NCBI RefSeq assembly: GCF_012927165.1
Contig: NZ_JABBGA010000004.1
Span: 186,001 to 250,000 of the forward strand
Source: Zoogloea dura
GTDB lineage: Bacteria; Pseudomonadota; Gammaproteobacteria; Burkholderiales; Rhodocyclaceae
DNA length: 64,000 nucleotides
Direction: 5' to 3'
A model generated the notes under the pieces. The model did not search any database. It saw nothing but the letters and a program-made list of their open reading frames with translations, and was not told where the DNA came from. A program made the translations under genes and the position numbers. This document shows, in pieces, positions 1 through 10,730 of this stretch (position 1 is the first letter of the stretch; every line of letters begins with the position of its first letter).

Positions 1-57
1 CTGATCTACAGCATCCTGACCGGCCTGGTCAGCCTTGCCCTCGGCGAAAAAGACTGA
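1..57 (+). CDS. C-terminal end of a gene cut by the window edge
   Basis: Frame 1 is open from the first base to a TGA at 55-57, giving 18 residues that end in LGEKD. The stretch before that tail is hydrophobic, which would fit the end of a membrane helix or a buried strand. Nothing more can be said without the upstream sequence. It runs toward the AP2-domain gene on the opposite strand, so the two would be convergent. Confidence 0.35.
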   Translation: MIYSILTGLVSLALGEKD

Positions 58-103
58 GGGACCGAGGGACCGAACACGAGCCGGCCGGCATCTCCGGTCA
101 GCC

Positions 104-622
104 TCAACCGCCGACAGCCGCAACCGCAGCCCGACGGCGAGGTGTGCGGCGCCGCACCGCCCCCGGATCAAAGGCGCCGACCAGCTTGCCCAAGGCCGAC
201 GAGCGTGCATCCATGGCCATGCGGAAGGCGCCGTCCTCACCGTACTTCTTCACCGAGAACTTGACCCGTTTGCGCCGGCCATCCGGCAGCGGCCACGAGG
301 CCACCCAGAACCAGCGCTGCTTTTCTTCCGGCAAGTCGCGGGTTTCCGACGCGCAATAGCGGCACACACCAACCACGCCCGAACGGTTGTTCTTTTTGAC
401 GATGTTGGAGTACTCCTGCATCGACAAGGGAGGATGCTCGGCGATGATCTGGTCCCGGTACTCCTTGGCCGCGGCGAACGAACGCTGCTTGCCGCCGAAG
501 ATGCCATCACTGAAATGCTTGCGGTAGATCACGCCGCGCCGCTGGATGGTAACGAGCCACCCGTGAGTCCGACTGGTTTCGTTATCGACCCGGCTGATTC
601 CATACGTACTGCCTCGGCTCAC
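104..622 (-). CDS. AP2/ERF-type DNA-binding domain protein
   Basis: 172 residues from a GTG start at 622, chosen because an AGGAGGTG ribosome site lies just upstream; longer readings of this frame have no such site. Two segments resemble AP2 (integrase-type) DNA-binding folds. Residues ~7-62 include YRKHFSDG and a following helix with SFAAAKEYRD. Residues ~80-145 begin SGVVGV, contain W..ASWPLPDGRRKR, then FSVKKYGEDGAFRMAMDAR, a typical AP2 strand-strand-helix end. The C-terminus is arginine-rich. AP2 domains are best known from plant transcription factors and from phage or mobile-element homing endonucleases. Here there is no nuclease domain, so a stand-alone DNA-binding protein or regulator is inferred. 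It is transcribed divergently from the trxC-like gene. Its target is unknown. Confidence 0.75.
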   Translation of the reverse strand: MSRGSTYGISRVDNETSRTHGWLVTIQRRGVIYRKHFSDGIFGGKQRSFAAAKEYRDQIIAEHPPLSMQEYSNIVKKNNRSGVVGVCRYCASETRDLPEEKQRWFWVASWPLPDGRRKRVKFSVKKYGEDGAFRMAMDARSSALGKLVGAFDPGAVRRRTPRRRAAVAAVGG

Positions 623-804
623 AGGCCACCTCCTGTCCGCTCCGCGAAGGCCTCGCGGCTTCAGGGGAGATTTCGGCCGTCCCGCGGGAAACTTTAGACA
701 GATTCCGAGGGCGGCCAGGCTTCCGCAAGCTCGGATCACAAGGCCTTGAAAGCGGGTCAGGCGACCCCATGATGATCTCCACCCCCCTTTGCCACGGAAA
801 CACC

Positions 805-1251
805 ATGAACCAGCCCCTGCTCGTGCCCTGTCCCCACTGCCATACCTTGAACAGGGTACCGGCGGAACGCCTCCAGGACGGAGGACACTGCGGACGCTGC
901 AAGGCAGCTCTCGTTGTCGGCAAACCCTTGGCGCTGGACGACCAGCACTTCGACATCCACGCCCATCAGGGCGATCTGCCGCTGCTGGTCGACTTCTGGG
1001 CCCCCTGGTGCGGCCCCTGCAGGAGCATGGCACCGGCCTTCGAAGCCGCCGCCGCCGCCCTCGAACCCCGGGTCAGGCTGGCAAAGGTGAATACGGAAGA
1101 AGAGCAGCAGCTCGCTGCGCGGTTCGGGATCCGCAGCATTCCAACCCTCGTGCTGATCCACAAGGGCCGGGAGCTGGCCCGACAGAGCGGCGCCCTCGGA
1201 CAGGAGCAAATCGTGCGCTGGGCGGAGGCCCACCTTCCCCGGCAGAGCTGA
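805..1251 (+). CDS. trxC: Thioredoxin 2 (zinc-containing thioredoxin)
   Basis: 148 residues. The N-terminus carries two CxxC pairs (C9/C12 and C29/C32), the zinc ribbon that separates TrxC from TrxA. The redox site WCGPC is at 68-72 and the cis-proline loop SIPT is further on. It is a cytoplasmic disulfide reductase, typically induced by oxidative stress in enterobacteria. The ATG at 805 gives an N-terminus that aligns with TrxC; an in-frame ATG at 769 would add 12 residues without family support. It converges on the kinase gene with a 27-base gap. Confidence 0.9.
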   Translation: MNQPLLVPCPHCHTLNRVPAERLQDGGHCGRCKAALVVGKPLALDDQHFDIHAHQGDLPLLVDFWAPWCGPCRSMAPAFEAAAAALEPRVRLAKVNTEEEQQLAARFGIRSIPTLVLIHKGRELARQSGALGQEQIVRWAEAHLPRQS

Positions 1252-1278
1252 AAGCGGCAGCTCCGGCCGGTGTCGCGC

Positions 1279-2640
1279 TCAATTGTCGACCAGCTGGAGC
1301 TCCATGCCAAAACCGCTCACGGTGATGCGCTCCGCCGGTGGGCCATCCTTGGAGAGCTCCCGGTAAGCCTGCCCCAGGCGGCGGGCCACGATCGTGACCA
1401 GGCGGCTCCGGAAAGCCTCCTGGCACTCGTCCGTCGCCAATGACAGAGCGGCGGGATTGATCTCGAGATATACCGTTCCGGTCGTTGCAACCGAGGTACT
1501 CACCTGGCGATGATCCTGCTGGTCGAGATAGGCCAGTTCGCCGAAGACATCGCCGTAGGCCAGCTCGCAGACCCGGTGTCCATCCACCGACACCTCGACC
1601 CGCCCGTCGACGATGATGCCGAAGCGCTGGTCTGCATCCCCCTCCCGCACCAGCAGGGTGTTCGCCTCAACCTTGCGCCAACGGGAAATCCGCAGGATCT
1701 CCCAGATCTCCACATCCTCGAACTCGACGAAGAAGGGCATCTTGCGCAGCACCGCGAAGCGCGCCGTATCCACCGGCACCAGCTTGTCATCGAGGATCTT
1801 GTAGCGGACCGCGGACAAGTCCTTGGCAAAGTCTGCGCCATTCTTGTAGCGGGAATACAGGTCCTTCTCGAGCGCCCGCCGGATGACCCCGTCGAGCTGC
1901 TCCGGCAGCTCCGAGTTGATCTGCGAAACCTGCGGTGGCTCTGTGTTGATGATCTTGTAGATCAGCTGGGCGGGGTTCTTGGCCCGGAAAGGCAGACGCC
2001 CGGTCAGCATGTGGAAGAGCACCACCCCCAGCGAGAAGAGATCTGTCTTCTGGTTGAGCGGATAGCCCTTGATCTGCTCCGGGCTCATGTAGGCCGGAGA
2101 ACCCACCCCCATGATGAAGGTCGAGTCGGAGGCGCTCTTCTTGCTGATGTTCAGCGCCAGCCCGAAGTCGGTGATCTTGACGTTGTCCTGCTCGTCGACA
2201 AGGATGTTGGCCGGCTTGATGTCCCGGTGCACGATCCCCTGCCGGTAGGCGTAATCCAGTGCCATGGCACATTTGAAGATGATGCCGATGACCCGGTGCA
2301 GCGGCAGCAGGTTCTGGAAGCCGCAGTACTGCTCTAGGGTTGTCCCCGGGAAGTACTCCATGACGATGTAGGCGTAGTCCTTCTCGATCGTGGAGTCGAA
2401 GATCTTGATTATGTTCGGATGATCGAGCTTGCTCGAGACGTCCTGCTCGGCCCGCAGCAGCTTCATCAGGCGCCGGTTCCACTTGGCCTCGTCCTTGGCC
2501 TTGTCGTCGAAGCGGATCAGCTTGAGGGCGACCGGCTCCGGATACTGGGGATGCTCGGCAAGATAGACCGTGGCCGTCGCACCGCGACCGACCTCACGGA
2601 TCAGCTTGTACTTGCCGACTTTGTCTGGCGCCTTGTCCAT
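1279..2640 (-). CDS. Ser/Thr protein kinase with C-terminal cyclic-nucleotide-binding-like domain
   Basis: 453 residues. The Hanks-type kinase domain spans ~11-285: glycine loop [10 protein letters not shown] (17-26), catalytic Lys40, HRDIKPAN (138-145), DFG (158-160) and the SPAYMSPEQ activation segment. All catalytic residues are present. From ~310 to 430 there is a cNMP-binding/CAP_ED-type beta roll with a [11 protein letters not shown] stretch like the phosphate-binding cassette, although the canonical PRxA part reads HRQVST. There is no membrane segment, so it is probably cytoplasmic. An ATG nine codons upstream (2667) is possible; 2640 was chosen because [11 protein letters not shown] leads directly into the kinase fold. 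It is divergent from grpE, sharing a ~160-base intergenic region that holds a sigma-32 promoter. The ligand and substrates are unknown. Confidence 0.88.
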   Translation of the reverse strand: MDKAPDKVGKYKLIREVGRGATATVYLAEHPQYPEPVALKLIRFDDKAKDEAKWNRRLMKLLRAEQDVSSKLDHPNIIKIFDSTIEKDYAYIVMEYFPGTTLEQYCGFQNLLPLHRVIGIIFKCAMALDYAYRQGIVHRDIKPANILVDEQDNVKITDFGLALNISKKSASDSTFIMGVGSPAYMSPEQIKGYPLNQKTDLFSLGVVLFHMLTGRLPFRAKNPAQLIYKIINTEPPQVSQINSELPEQLDGVIRRALEKDLYSRYKNGADFAKDLSAVRYKILDDKLVPVDTARFAVLRKMPFFVEFEDVEIWEILRISRWRKVEANTLLVREGDADQRFGIIVDGRVEVSVDGHRVCELAYGDVFGELAYLDQQDHRQVSTSVATTGTVYLEINPAALSLATDECQEAFRSRLVTIVARRLGQAYRELSKDGPPAERITVSGFGMELQLVDN

Positions 2641-2745
2641 TCCAGTTTCGCACCACAAAGATTGCACCGAAGGCCGGACTCAGCCCGGCAAACCCCGATT
2701 CTACACATGCCCGAAAGCGCGCCTTTCCGACTGCGCGCCTCCCCC

Positions 2746-2773
2746 CTTGAAATCTTACATTGCGCCCCCAGCT
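2746..2773 (+). promoter_or_regulatory. Sigma-32 (RpoH) heat-shock promoter for grpE-dnaK-dnaJ
   Basis: CTTGAAA at 2746-2752, then 13 bases, then CCCCAGCT starting at 2766. This is one mismatch from the sigma-32 consensus -10 element CCCCATNT, at an accepted spacing. It lies ~30 bases before the grpE start codon and in the correct orientation. The match was read by eye. Confidence 0.75.
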
Positions 2774-2803
2774 AGGGCGAGTCAAAAAACGGAGTCCTTA
2801 CCC

Positions 2804-3400
2804 ATGCAACAGCAAGACACCCCCCTGGGCACCGAAGGCACGACCGCGCCGGAACTCGTGGAGAGCATCTCCGGCACCGGCACCGGCGCCGACACCGCAG
2901 CCCCCGTCACCGACACCCCGGAAGCTGACATCATTCCGAGCCTCGCCGAGCAGCTCCGCAGCGCTGAACTCAAGGCCGCCGAGCACCACGACGCATGGCT
3001 GCGTGCCAAGGCAGAGACAGAGAACGTTCGCCGCCGCGCCCAGGATGACATCGCCAAGGCGAGCAAGTTTGCCGCCGAGAAATTCGCGCAGTCCATGCTT
3101 CCGGTCAAGGACAGCCTGGAAGCAGCCCTGGCCACCGAAAACGCCACCCTTGAAAGCCTCAAGCAAGGCGTTGAACTGACGCTCAAGCAGCTCGTCTCCG
3201 CCTTCCAGAGCGCCAATGTCACCGAAGTGAGCCCCGTGGGCGAGAAGTTCGATCCCAACAAGCATCAGGCAATCAGCGCCATCGAGGCCGACGGCGAACC
3301 CAATACCGTGATCAACGTGCTGCAAAAGGGCTACCTGCTCAACGAGCGCGTCATGCGCCCGGCCCTGGTGGTTGTCTCCAAGGCCAAACCTGCCGCTTGA
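2804..3400 (+). CDS. grpE: Nucleotide exchange factor GrpE
   Basis: 198 residues. An acidic, disordered N-terminal ~45 residues is followed by the long coiled-coil ([32 protein letters not shown]) and the C-terminal beta wing with the GrpE signature region [14 protein letters not shown] and [18 protein letters not shown]. It is the cytoplasmic ADP/ATP exchange factor for DnaK. The ATG at 2804 is preceded by GGAG at ~2791; the frame stays open further upstream but runs through the promoter. It is the first gene of a grpE-dnaK-dnaJ operon. Confidence 0.97.
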   Translation: MQQQDTPLGTEGTTAPELVESISGTGTGADTAAPVTDTPEADIIPSLAEQLRSAELKAAEHHDAWLRAKAETENVRRRAQDDIAKASKFAAEKFAQSMLPVKDSLEAALATENATLESLKQGVELTLKQLVSAFQSANVTEVSPVGEKFDPNKHQAISAIEADGEPNTVINVLQKGYLLNERVMRPALVVVSKAKPAA

Positions 3401-3492
3401 AACCGGCGACAGCATCCCCATATCGGTAACAAGTGACAGGGCAGAGCACCTCCGCCCGACCGAACAACAGAATTCGAACTGAAGGAAAACTC

Positions 3493-5427
<1,935 letters not shown>

Positions 5428-5460
5428 GTCTGTCCGGCCGAAAGCCGACCTGACCGACCC

Positions 5461-5502
5461 GGCCGAGCCATGCCGGCGCCACGTGCGCCGCTCGGCTCGG
5501 CC
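5461..5502 (+). terminator. Intercistronic stem-loop between dnaK and dnaJ
   Basis: Arms GGCCGAGC (5461-5468) and GCTCGGCC (5495-5502) are exact complements. An inner pair CGGCGC/GCGCCG with loop CACGT sits inside. Only a short TTT follows, so it is more likely a partial terminator or an mRNA-stability/processing element that lowers dnaJ relative to dnaK than a full stop. Confidence 0.5.
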
Positions 5503-5531
5503 TTTCCGCAATATAGCCAGGGCACCCAAAC

Positions 5532-6662
5532 ATGGCGAAAAGGGATTTATACGAGATCCTCGGCGTCAATCGCGACGCTTCCGAGGACGAACTGAAAAAG
5601 GCCTACCGCAAGCTGGCCATGAAATACCATCCGGACCGTAATCCGGACAACAAGGAAGCGGAAGAGAAATTCAAGGAGGCCAAGGAGGCCTACGAGATCC
5701 TCACCGACGCCAACAAGCGCGCCGCCTATGACCGCTACGGCCACGCCGGCGTGGACCAGTCGATGGGCGGCGGCGGCGGTGGCGGCCAGGGCTTCGACGG
5801 CTTCGCCGACGCCTTCGGCGACATCTTCGGCGACATCTTCGGCGGTGGTGGCGGTGGTCGCGGGCGCTCCAACGTCTACCGCGGTGCCGACCTGCGCTAC
5901 AACCTCGAGATCTCCCTTGAGGAAGCGGCAAGGGGCGCCGAAAAAACCATCCGGATTCCGGCCCTTGAGGAATGCGACAGCTGCCATGGCAGCGGCGCCA
6001 AGCCCGGCACCCAGCCCAAAACCTGCCCCACCTGCGGTGGCGCAGGCCAGGTTCGCATCCAGCAAGGCTTCTTCTCGATTCAGCAGACCTGCCCGAAGTG
6101 CCACGGCAGCGGCCGCGTCATCCCCGAGCCCTGCACCTCCTGCGGCGGCGCCGGCCGGGTCAAGCGTCAGAAGACCCTTGAGGTCAAGATCCCCGCCGGC
6201 ATCGACGACGGCATGCGTCTGCGCCACAGCGGTCATGGCGAGCCCGGCGTGAACGGCGGCCCGTCCGGCGATCTCTACGTGGAAATCCACATCAAGCAGC
6301 ACCCGGTCTTCCAGCGTGACGGCGACGACCTGCATTGCGAGATGCCGATCAGCTTCAGCACCGCTGCACTCGGCGGGGAAATCGAGATTCCGACCCTCGA
6401 CGGCGCAGCCAACATCCGCATTCCCGCAGAGACCCAGAGCGCCAAGGTATTCCGCCTGCGCGGCAAGGGCATCCGCAATGTGCGCAGCCACGCCCCGGGT
6501 GACCTGATGGTGCATGTGGTGGTTGAAACGCCGGTGAAGCTCACCGACAGGCAGAAGGAACTGCTGCGGGAATTCGAAGAGATTGCCGCAGGCAATGCCG
6601 AGCGCCACAACCCCAAGGCAAAATCCTGGATGGATAAAGTGAAGGACTTCTTCAGCGCCTGA
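5532..6662 (+). CDS. dnaJ: Co-chaperone DnaJ (Hsp40)
   Basis: 376 residues. The J domain (1-70) contains the HPD motif in KYHPDRN. A Gly/Phe-rich segment at ~75-120 follows. Four CxxCxGxG zinc-finger repeats ([32 protein letters not shown]) come next, then the C-terminal substrate-binding domains. It stimulates DnaK ATPase and delivers substrates. It is the last gene of the heat-shock operon and is followed by a strong inverted repeat. Confidence 0.98.
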   Translation: MAKRDLYEILGVNRDASEDELKKAYRKLAMKYHPDRNPDNKEAEEKFKEAKEAYEILTDANKRAAYDRYGHAGVDQSMGGGGGGGQGFDGFADAFGDIFGDIFGGGGGGRGRSNVYRGADLRYNLEISLEEAARGAEKTIRIPALEECDSCHGSGAKPGTQPKTCPTCGGAGQVRIQQGFFSIQQTCPKCHGSGRVIPEPCTSCGGAGRVKRQKTLEVKIPAGIDDGMRLRHSGHGEPGVNGGPSGDLYVEIHIKQHPVFQRDGDDLHCEMPISFSTAALGGEIEIPTLDGAANIRIPAETQSAKVFRLRGKGIRNVRSHAPGDLMVHVVVETPVKLTDRQKELLREFEEIAAGNAERHNPKAKSWMDKVKDFFSA

Positions 6663-6697
6663 TCCTTACGCAAACTGCTGCATTGCAACAACAAATT

Positions 6698-6728
6698 ACT
6701 GGCCGGCCCTGTTTTGGGGCCGGCCAGT
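6698..6728 (+). terminator. Stem-loop after dnaJ
   Basis: Arms ACTGGCCGGCCC (6698-6709) and GGGCCGGCCAGT (6717-6728) are perfect 12-bp complements around a TGTTTTG loop. There is no clear T-run after it, so termination efficiency is uncertain, but the position 35 bases past the dnaJ stop fits an operon end. Confidence 0.6.
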
Positions 6729-6805
6729 ATGCTTTCCGAAACCCCTTCCTTTTGTCCTATACTCGCCCCGCTATTCCCACCGACACAGACAGAAGAACGA
6801 AACCC

Positions 6806-7960
6806 ATGCTCAGCCACGCCATGAAGTCTCTGCTCGTCAACCTGGGGGCAGGAATGCTGTTTGCACTCGGCAATCCTGCCATGGCCGCCGATCCGGGCAT
6901 CAGCGACAACACCATCACCCTGGGAATGTCCGCACCGTTTTCCGGACCCAACGGTGCCTACGGAAAGGAAATGAAGGAAGGCGCCCTGGCCTATTTCGCC
7001 CAACTCAATGCCAGCGGCGGAATCAATGGCCGAAAGGTAGAACTGGTGACCCTGGACGACGGCTACGAAACTGAAAAGACCGTCGCCAACACCCGCAAGC
7101 TGATCACCGAAAACAAGGTCTTCGCCTTGATGGCTTATTACGGTTCATCGCCAACCACCGAAGCCATGAAGGTCTTTTCGGAGGCCAAGGTCCCCCTGAT
7201 CGGTACCATCAGCGGCGCCGGCACCCTGCGTACACCGGCAAACCGCTACATGTTCCACCTGCGTGCCAGCTATGCCGACGAGACGGAGGCCATCGTCAAT
7301 CATCTGGTCGGCCTCGGCATCAACCAGATCGCCGTCTTCTACCAGAACGACGGTTTCGGAAAGTCCGGCCTCGATGGCGTGATCGCCACTCTCGCCCAGC
7401 ACAAGCTCAAGCCAGTGGCAGTGGGCTCGGTCGAGCGCAATTCGCTGGACGTCGGCAACGCAGTCGCCCAGATCGCCAAGGCCACCCCCCAGGCAGTAAT
7501 CATGGTGACGCTCTACAAGCCAACAGCGGAGTTCATCCGGCAGATGCGCAAGGCCGGCCAGATTCCCCAGTTCTCGACCCTGTCGCCGATCGGCGCGGAT
7601 CTCCTGATTGCGGAGATGGGTGCAAAGGAAGCGCACGGCATCGGCATTTCCCAGGTGATGCCCTACCCGTGGAACGACACACTCCCGATCACCAAGGAAT
7701 ACCACAAGGCCCTGCAGACCCATGCGAAACACGGCAATTACAGCTATTACGGGATCGAAGGCTTCATCAATGCCAAACTGGTGGCGGAAGCCCTCAAGAA
7801 AGCCGGGCGCGACCCCAGCCGGGAGAAAGTCGTCTCCGCGCTGGAATCAGGTGCCTTCGACCTCGGCGGGTACAAGGTGAATTACTCGCCGGCCAATCAC
7901 AATGGCTCGCGCTTCGTGGACCTCACCGTGCTTGGGCGCGACGGCAAGGTCCTGCGCTAG
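6806..7960 (+). CDS. Branched-chain amino acid-type ABC transporter substrate-binding protein
   Basis: 384 residues with a Sec signal peptide (hydrophobic run, probable cleavage after AMA near residue 27). The mature part begins with the type I periplasmic binding protein pattern ITLGMSAPFSGPNGAYGKEMKEGALAYFAQLNASGGINGRKVEL seen in LivJ/LivK-like proteins; in natural homologs this fold binds Leu/Ile/Val, amides or aromatic acids. A TATACT hexamer at 6758-6763 may be its -10 box. No permease or ATPase gene is adjacent, so it is an orphan in this window and its ligand cannot be predicted. ATG 6806 was chosen; ATG 6821 is also possible. Confidence 0.88.
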   Translation: MLSHAMKSLLVNLGAGMLFALGNPAMAADPGISDNTITLGMSAPFSGPNGAYGKEMKEGALAYFAQLNASGGINGRKVELVTLDDGYETEKTVANTRKLITENKVFALMAYYGSSPTTEAMKVFSEAKVPLIGTISGAGTLRTPANRYMFHLRASYADETEAIVNHLVGLGINQIAVFYQNDGFGKSGLDGVIATLAQHKLKPVAVGSVERNSLDVGNAVAQIAKATPQAVIMVTLYKPTAEFIRQMRKAGQIPQFSTLSPIGADLLIAEMGAKEAHGIGISQVMPYPWNDTLPITKEYHKALQTHAKHGNYSYYGIEGFINAKLVAEALKKAGRDPSREKVVSALESGAFDLGGYKVNYSPANHNGSRFVDLTVLGRDGKVLR

Positions 7961-7974
7961 GCCATCGAGTTCAA

Positions 7975-9366
7975 TCAGGCACGCCGCCAGATCGTTCCCT
8001 GCGGCGTGTCCTCCAGGGCAATTCCCTCCGCCAGCAACTCGGCCCGGATGCGGTCCGCCTCCGCGAAATCCCTGGCCTTCTTTGCCTCGATGCGAGCGGC
8101 GATGCGGGCTTCGATGGACTCTTCCTCGTCGCCCCCGGTGGCATCGGCCACCCCGCCCTGCAGGAAGCTCGTCGGATCCTGCTCGAGCAGGCCCAGCACC
8201 CCCCCCAGGGCACGCAGCAGCGCTGCCGCCTCGGCCGAGCGCTCACGGTTCACCTCGCCGGCCAGATCAAAAAGCACCGACAGGCCTTCAGCCGTGTTGA
8301 AGTCGTCATCCATGGCCAGCTTGAAACGCGCCGCGTAGGGCGAATTCCAGTCCACCCCCCCGCTCTCCCCGGCCGGCGGCGCATTGCGCAAGGCCGTGTA
8401 GAGGCGCGACAGGGCATTCCGCGCATCCACCAGGTGGGCGTCCGAATAATTCAGCGGGCTCCGGTAATGCGCACGCAGAATGAAGAAACGCACCACTTCC
8501 GGGGCGTATTCCTTCAGCACATCGCGGATGGTGAAGAAATTGCCCAGGCTCTTGGACATCTTCTCATCGTCCACCCGCACAAAGCCGTTGTGCATCCAGT
8601 AATTGACGAAGGTGCATTGATGGGCGCCCTCGCTCTGGGCGATCTCGTTCTCGTGGTGCGGAAACTGCAAGTCTGCCCCACCGCCATGGATATCAAACTG
8701 GGAGCCGAGCAGCTCCGAGCTCATCGCCGAGCATTCGATGTGCCAGCCAGGACGCCCTGTGCCCCAGGGAGACGTCCATTTGACCTCTTCCGGCTCATCG
8801 GCCCGCGCGCGCTTCCACAGCACGAAATCGAGCGGATCATGCTTGCCTCCCGCCACCTCAACCCGCTCGCCCGCACGCAGCTCGTCCAGCGACTTGCCCG
8901 ACAGCTTGCCGTAGCCCTCGAACTTGCGCACTGCGTAGCAGACATCCTCGTTGTCCGCCTTGTAGGCAAGGCCGTTCTCGATCAGGGTGCCGATCAGCTT
9001 CTGCATCGGCGCCACGTATTCGGTGGCTCGCGGCTCGTGGTCCGGACGCAGCACGCCGAGGGCATCGGCATCTTCATGCATGGCCCCGATGAAGCGGTCG
9101 GTCAGAGCGCGGATGCTCTCGCCGTTCTCACCGGCCCGCCGGATGATCTTGTCATCGATATCAGTGATGTTGCGCACGTAGGTCACGTCATACCCATCCG
9201 CCCGCAGCCACCGCGACACCATGTCGAAGACCACCATGACCCGCGCGTGCCCCAGGTGACAGTAGTCGTACACCGTCATGCCGCACACATACATGCGCAC
9301 CTTGCCAGGCTCGATGGGTTTGAACTGCTCCTTCTGACGGGACAGGGAGTTGTAAATTTTCAGCAT
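7975..9366 (-). CDS. cysS: Cysteinyl-tRNA synthetase
   Basis: 463 residues, the usual size. The N-terminus has [18 protein letters not shown], combining the zinc-ligand Cys with the HIGH-type signature. The KMSKS loop reads [12 protein letters not shown] near residue 270, and the zinc-binding [13 protein letters not shown] segment is present. It charges tRNA-Cys in the cytoplasm. It converges on the binding-protein gene with a 14-base gap and is divergent from the TPR gene. Confidence 0.97.
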   Translation of the reverse strand: MLKIYNSLSRQKEQFKPIEPGKVRMYVCGMTVYDYCHLGHARVMVVFDMVSRWLRADGYDVTYVRNITDIDDKIIRRAGENGESIRALTDRFIGAMHEDADALGVLRPDHEPRATEYVAPMQKLIGTLIENGLAYKADNEDVCYAVRKFEGYGKLSGKSLDELRAGERVEVAGGKHDPLDFVLWKRARADEPEEVKWTSPWGTGRPGWHIECSAMSSELLGSQFDIHGGGADLQFPHHENEIAQSEGAHQCTFVNYWMHNGFVRVDDEKMSKSLGNFFTIRDVLKEYAPEVVRFFILRAHYRSPLNYSDAHLVDARNALSRLYTALRNAPPAGESGGVDWNSPYAARFKLAMDDDFNTAEGLSVLFDLAGEVNRERSAEAAALLRALGGVLGLLEQDPTSFLQGGVADATGGDEEESIEARIAARIEAKKARDFAEADRIRAELLAEGIALEDTPQGTIWRRA

Positions 9367-9554
9367 GGGAGTGACCGAAATGAAGCGTTTGACGACGAAC
9401 CACCCTCGCAGGCGGCCGAAACAGTAGGATTAACGCCGGACAAACGGGGAACGCTCATGGCCGGCGGCAGAGCTTCTTGATAAAATGTGGCGCTGGAAAT
9501 CAACTCGGACCTGATCGCCTCAGCGTGCCCGTGCGCGCCGGCGGATGATACCAC

Positions 9555-10730
9555 ATGTCAAAACGCGCCCTGGCCGTAACCCTGCTCGTTGGAAGCCTGT
9601 TCTGCAGCCCCTTGCGGGCCGATCCCCTTCAGGACCTGCAAGCCCTCGTCAAGCAGGGCCAGTTTCCACAAGCCCTCGAGCGCGCAGACCAGATGCTGGC
9701 GAGCAAGCCCCGGGACGCCCAGGTCCGCTTCCTCAAGGGCGTGGTGCTGTCGGAGCTCAACCGCGGCAGCGAGGCCATCACCGTCTTCCAGAAGCTGACC
9801 GAGGACTACCCCGAGCTTCCCGAGCCCTACAACAATCTGGCCGTGCTGTACGCTCAGCAGCGCCAGTACGACAAGGCCCGCAACGCCCTCGAGATGGCCA
9901 TCCGGACCCATCCAAGCTATGCCACGGCCCACGAGAACCTCGGCGACATCTACGCGCGCCTGGCCAGCCAGGCCTACGACAAGGCCCTGGCGCTGGACTC
10001 CTCCAACCTCACCGCCCAGAACAAGCTCGCGCTGATCCGGGAAATGATCAGCGTCGGTGGCAAGAGCGTGCGCCCGGTCACCCCGGCGGTTGCAGCCGCT
10101 CCGGCGCCCGCACCCGCGACAAAGCCGGCCCCGGCCCCGGCCCCGGCTGTAGCCAGCGCCCCGTCCGCACCCGCCAAGCCCGTTGCCGTCGCCCCTGCAC
10201 TCGTGCCCGCCCCGGCACCTTCCGCCGCCAAGCCGGCGCCTGCAGCGCCCCCCGCCACGCCCGCTGCTGCCGTCGTCGCCGCAGCAAAGCCGGCCACGCC
10301 TGTCCCGTCCCCGGCACCGGCCGCTCTTGCACCCAAGGAAGAACCCAAGCCCGCCAAGCGCCCCGAGATCAGGGATGAAGTGCCGCCGCAGGCTGCCGCC
10401 GTCGCCAAGGCCGTGCAGAGCTGGGCGGGCGCCTGGTCCCGCAAGGACGTCAAGGGCTACCTGTCACACTATGCCCGCGAGTTTGAAACGCCCAAGGGGC
10501 TCAATCGCAAGGCCTGGGAAGAAGAACGCTCCCAACGCCTGACCAAGCCCGGCAACATCGAAGTCGAACTCGAGAACGTCAAGGTTGTCTCGGTGGAAGG
10601 CAACCGGGCCACCGTCAAGCTTCGTCAGCACTATCGCTCGCTCAACCTGTCCACCTCGTCCAACAAGACACTCAACCTCATCAATCAGGACGGCAAGTGG
10701 GTCATTCAGCAGGAGCGGGTTGGCGGTTGA
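9555..10730 (+). CDS. Secreted TPR protein with Pro/Ala linker and C-terminal NTF2-like (Cds6-type) domain
   Basis: 391 residues. A signal peptide (~1-23) is followed by tetratricopeptide repeats at ~24-155 (for example QVRFLKGVVLSELNRGSEAITVF and PEPYNNLAVLYAQQRQYDKARNAL). A low-complexity Pro/Ala/Lys linker spans ~175-275. The C-terminal domain (~285-391) reads WAGAWSRKDVKGYLSHYAREF and ends NQDGKWVIQQERVGG, an NTF2-like fold. The next gene ends with a clearly related domain. The two genes overlap by one base (TGATG), implying translational coupling. It is probably a periplasmic partner of the L,D-transpeptidase; this role is inferred. Confidence 0.8.
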   Translation: MSKRALAVTLLVGSLFCSPLRADPLQDLQALVKQGQFPQALERADQMLASKPRDAQVRFLKGVVLSELNRGSEAITVFQKLTEDYPELPEPYNNLAVLYAQQRQYDKARNALEMAIRTHPSYATAHENLGDIYARLASQAYDKALALDSSNLTAQNKLALIREMISVGGKSVRPVTPAVAAAPAPAPATKPAPAPAPAVASAPSAPAKPVAVAPALVPAPAPSAAKPAPAAPPATPAAAVVAAAKPATPVPSPAPAALAPKEEPKPAKRPEIRDEVPPQAAAVAKAVQSWAGAWSRKDVKGYLSHYAREFETPKGLNRKAWEEERSQRLTKPGNIEVELENVKVVSVEGNRATVKLRQHYRSLNLSTSSNKTLNLINQDGKWVIQQERVGG

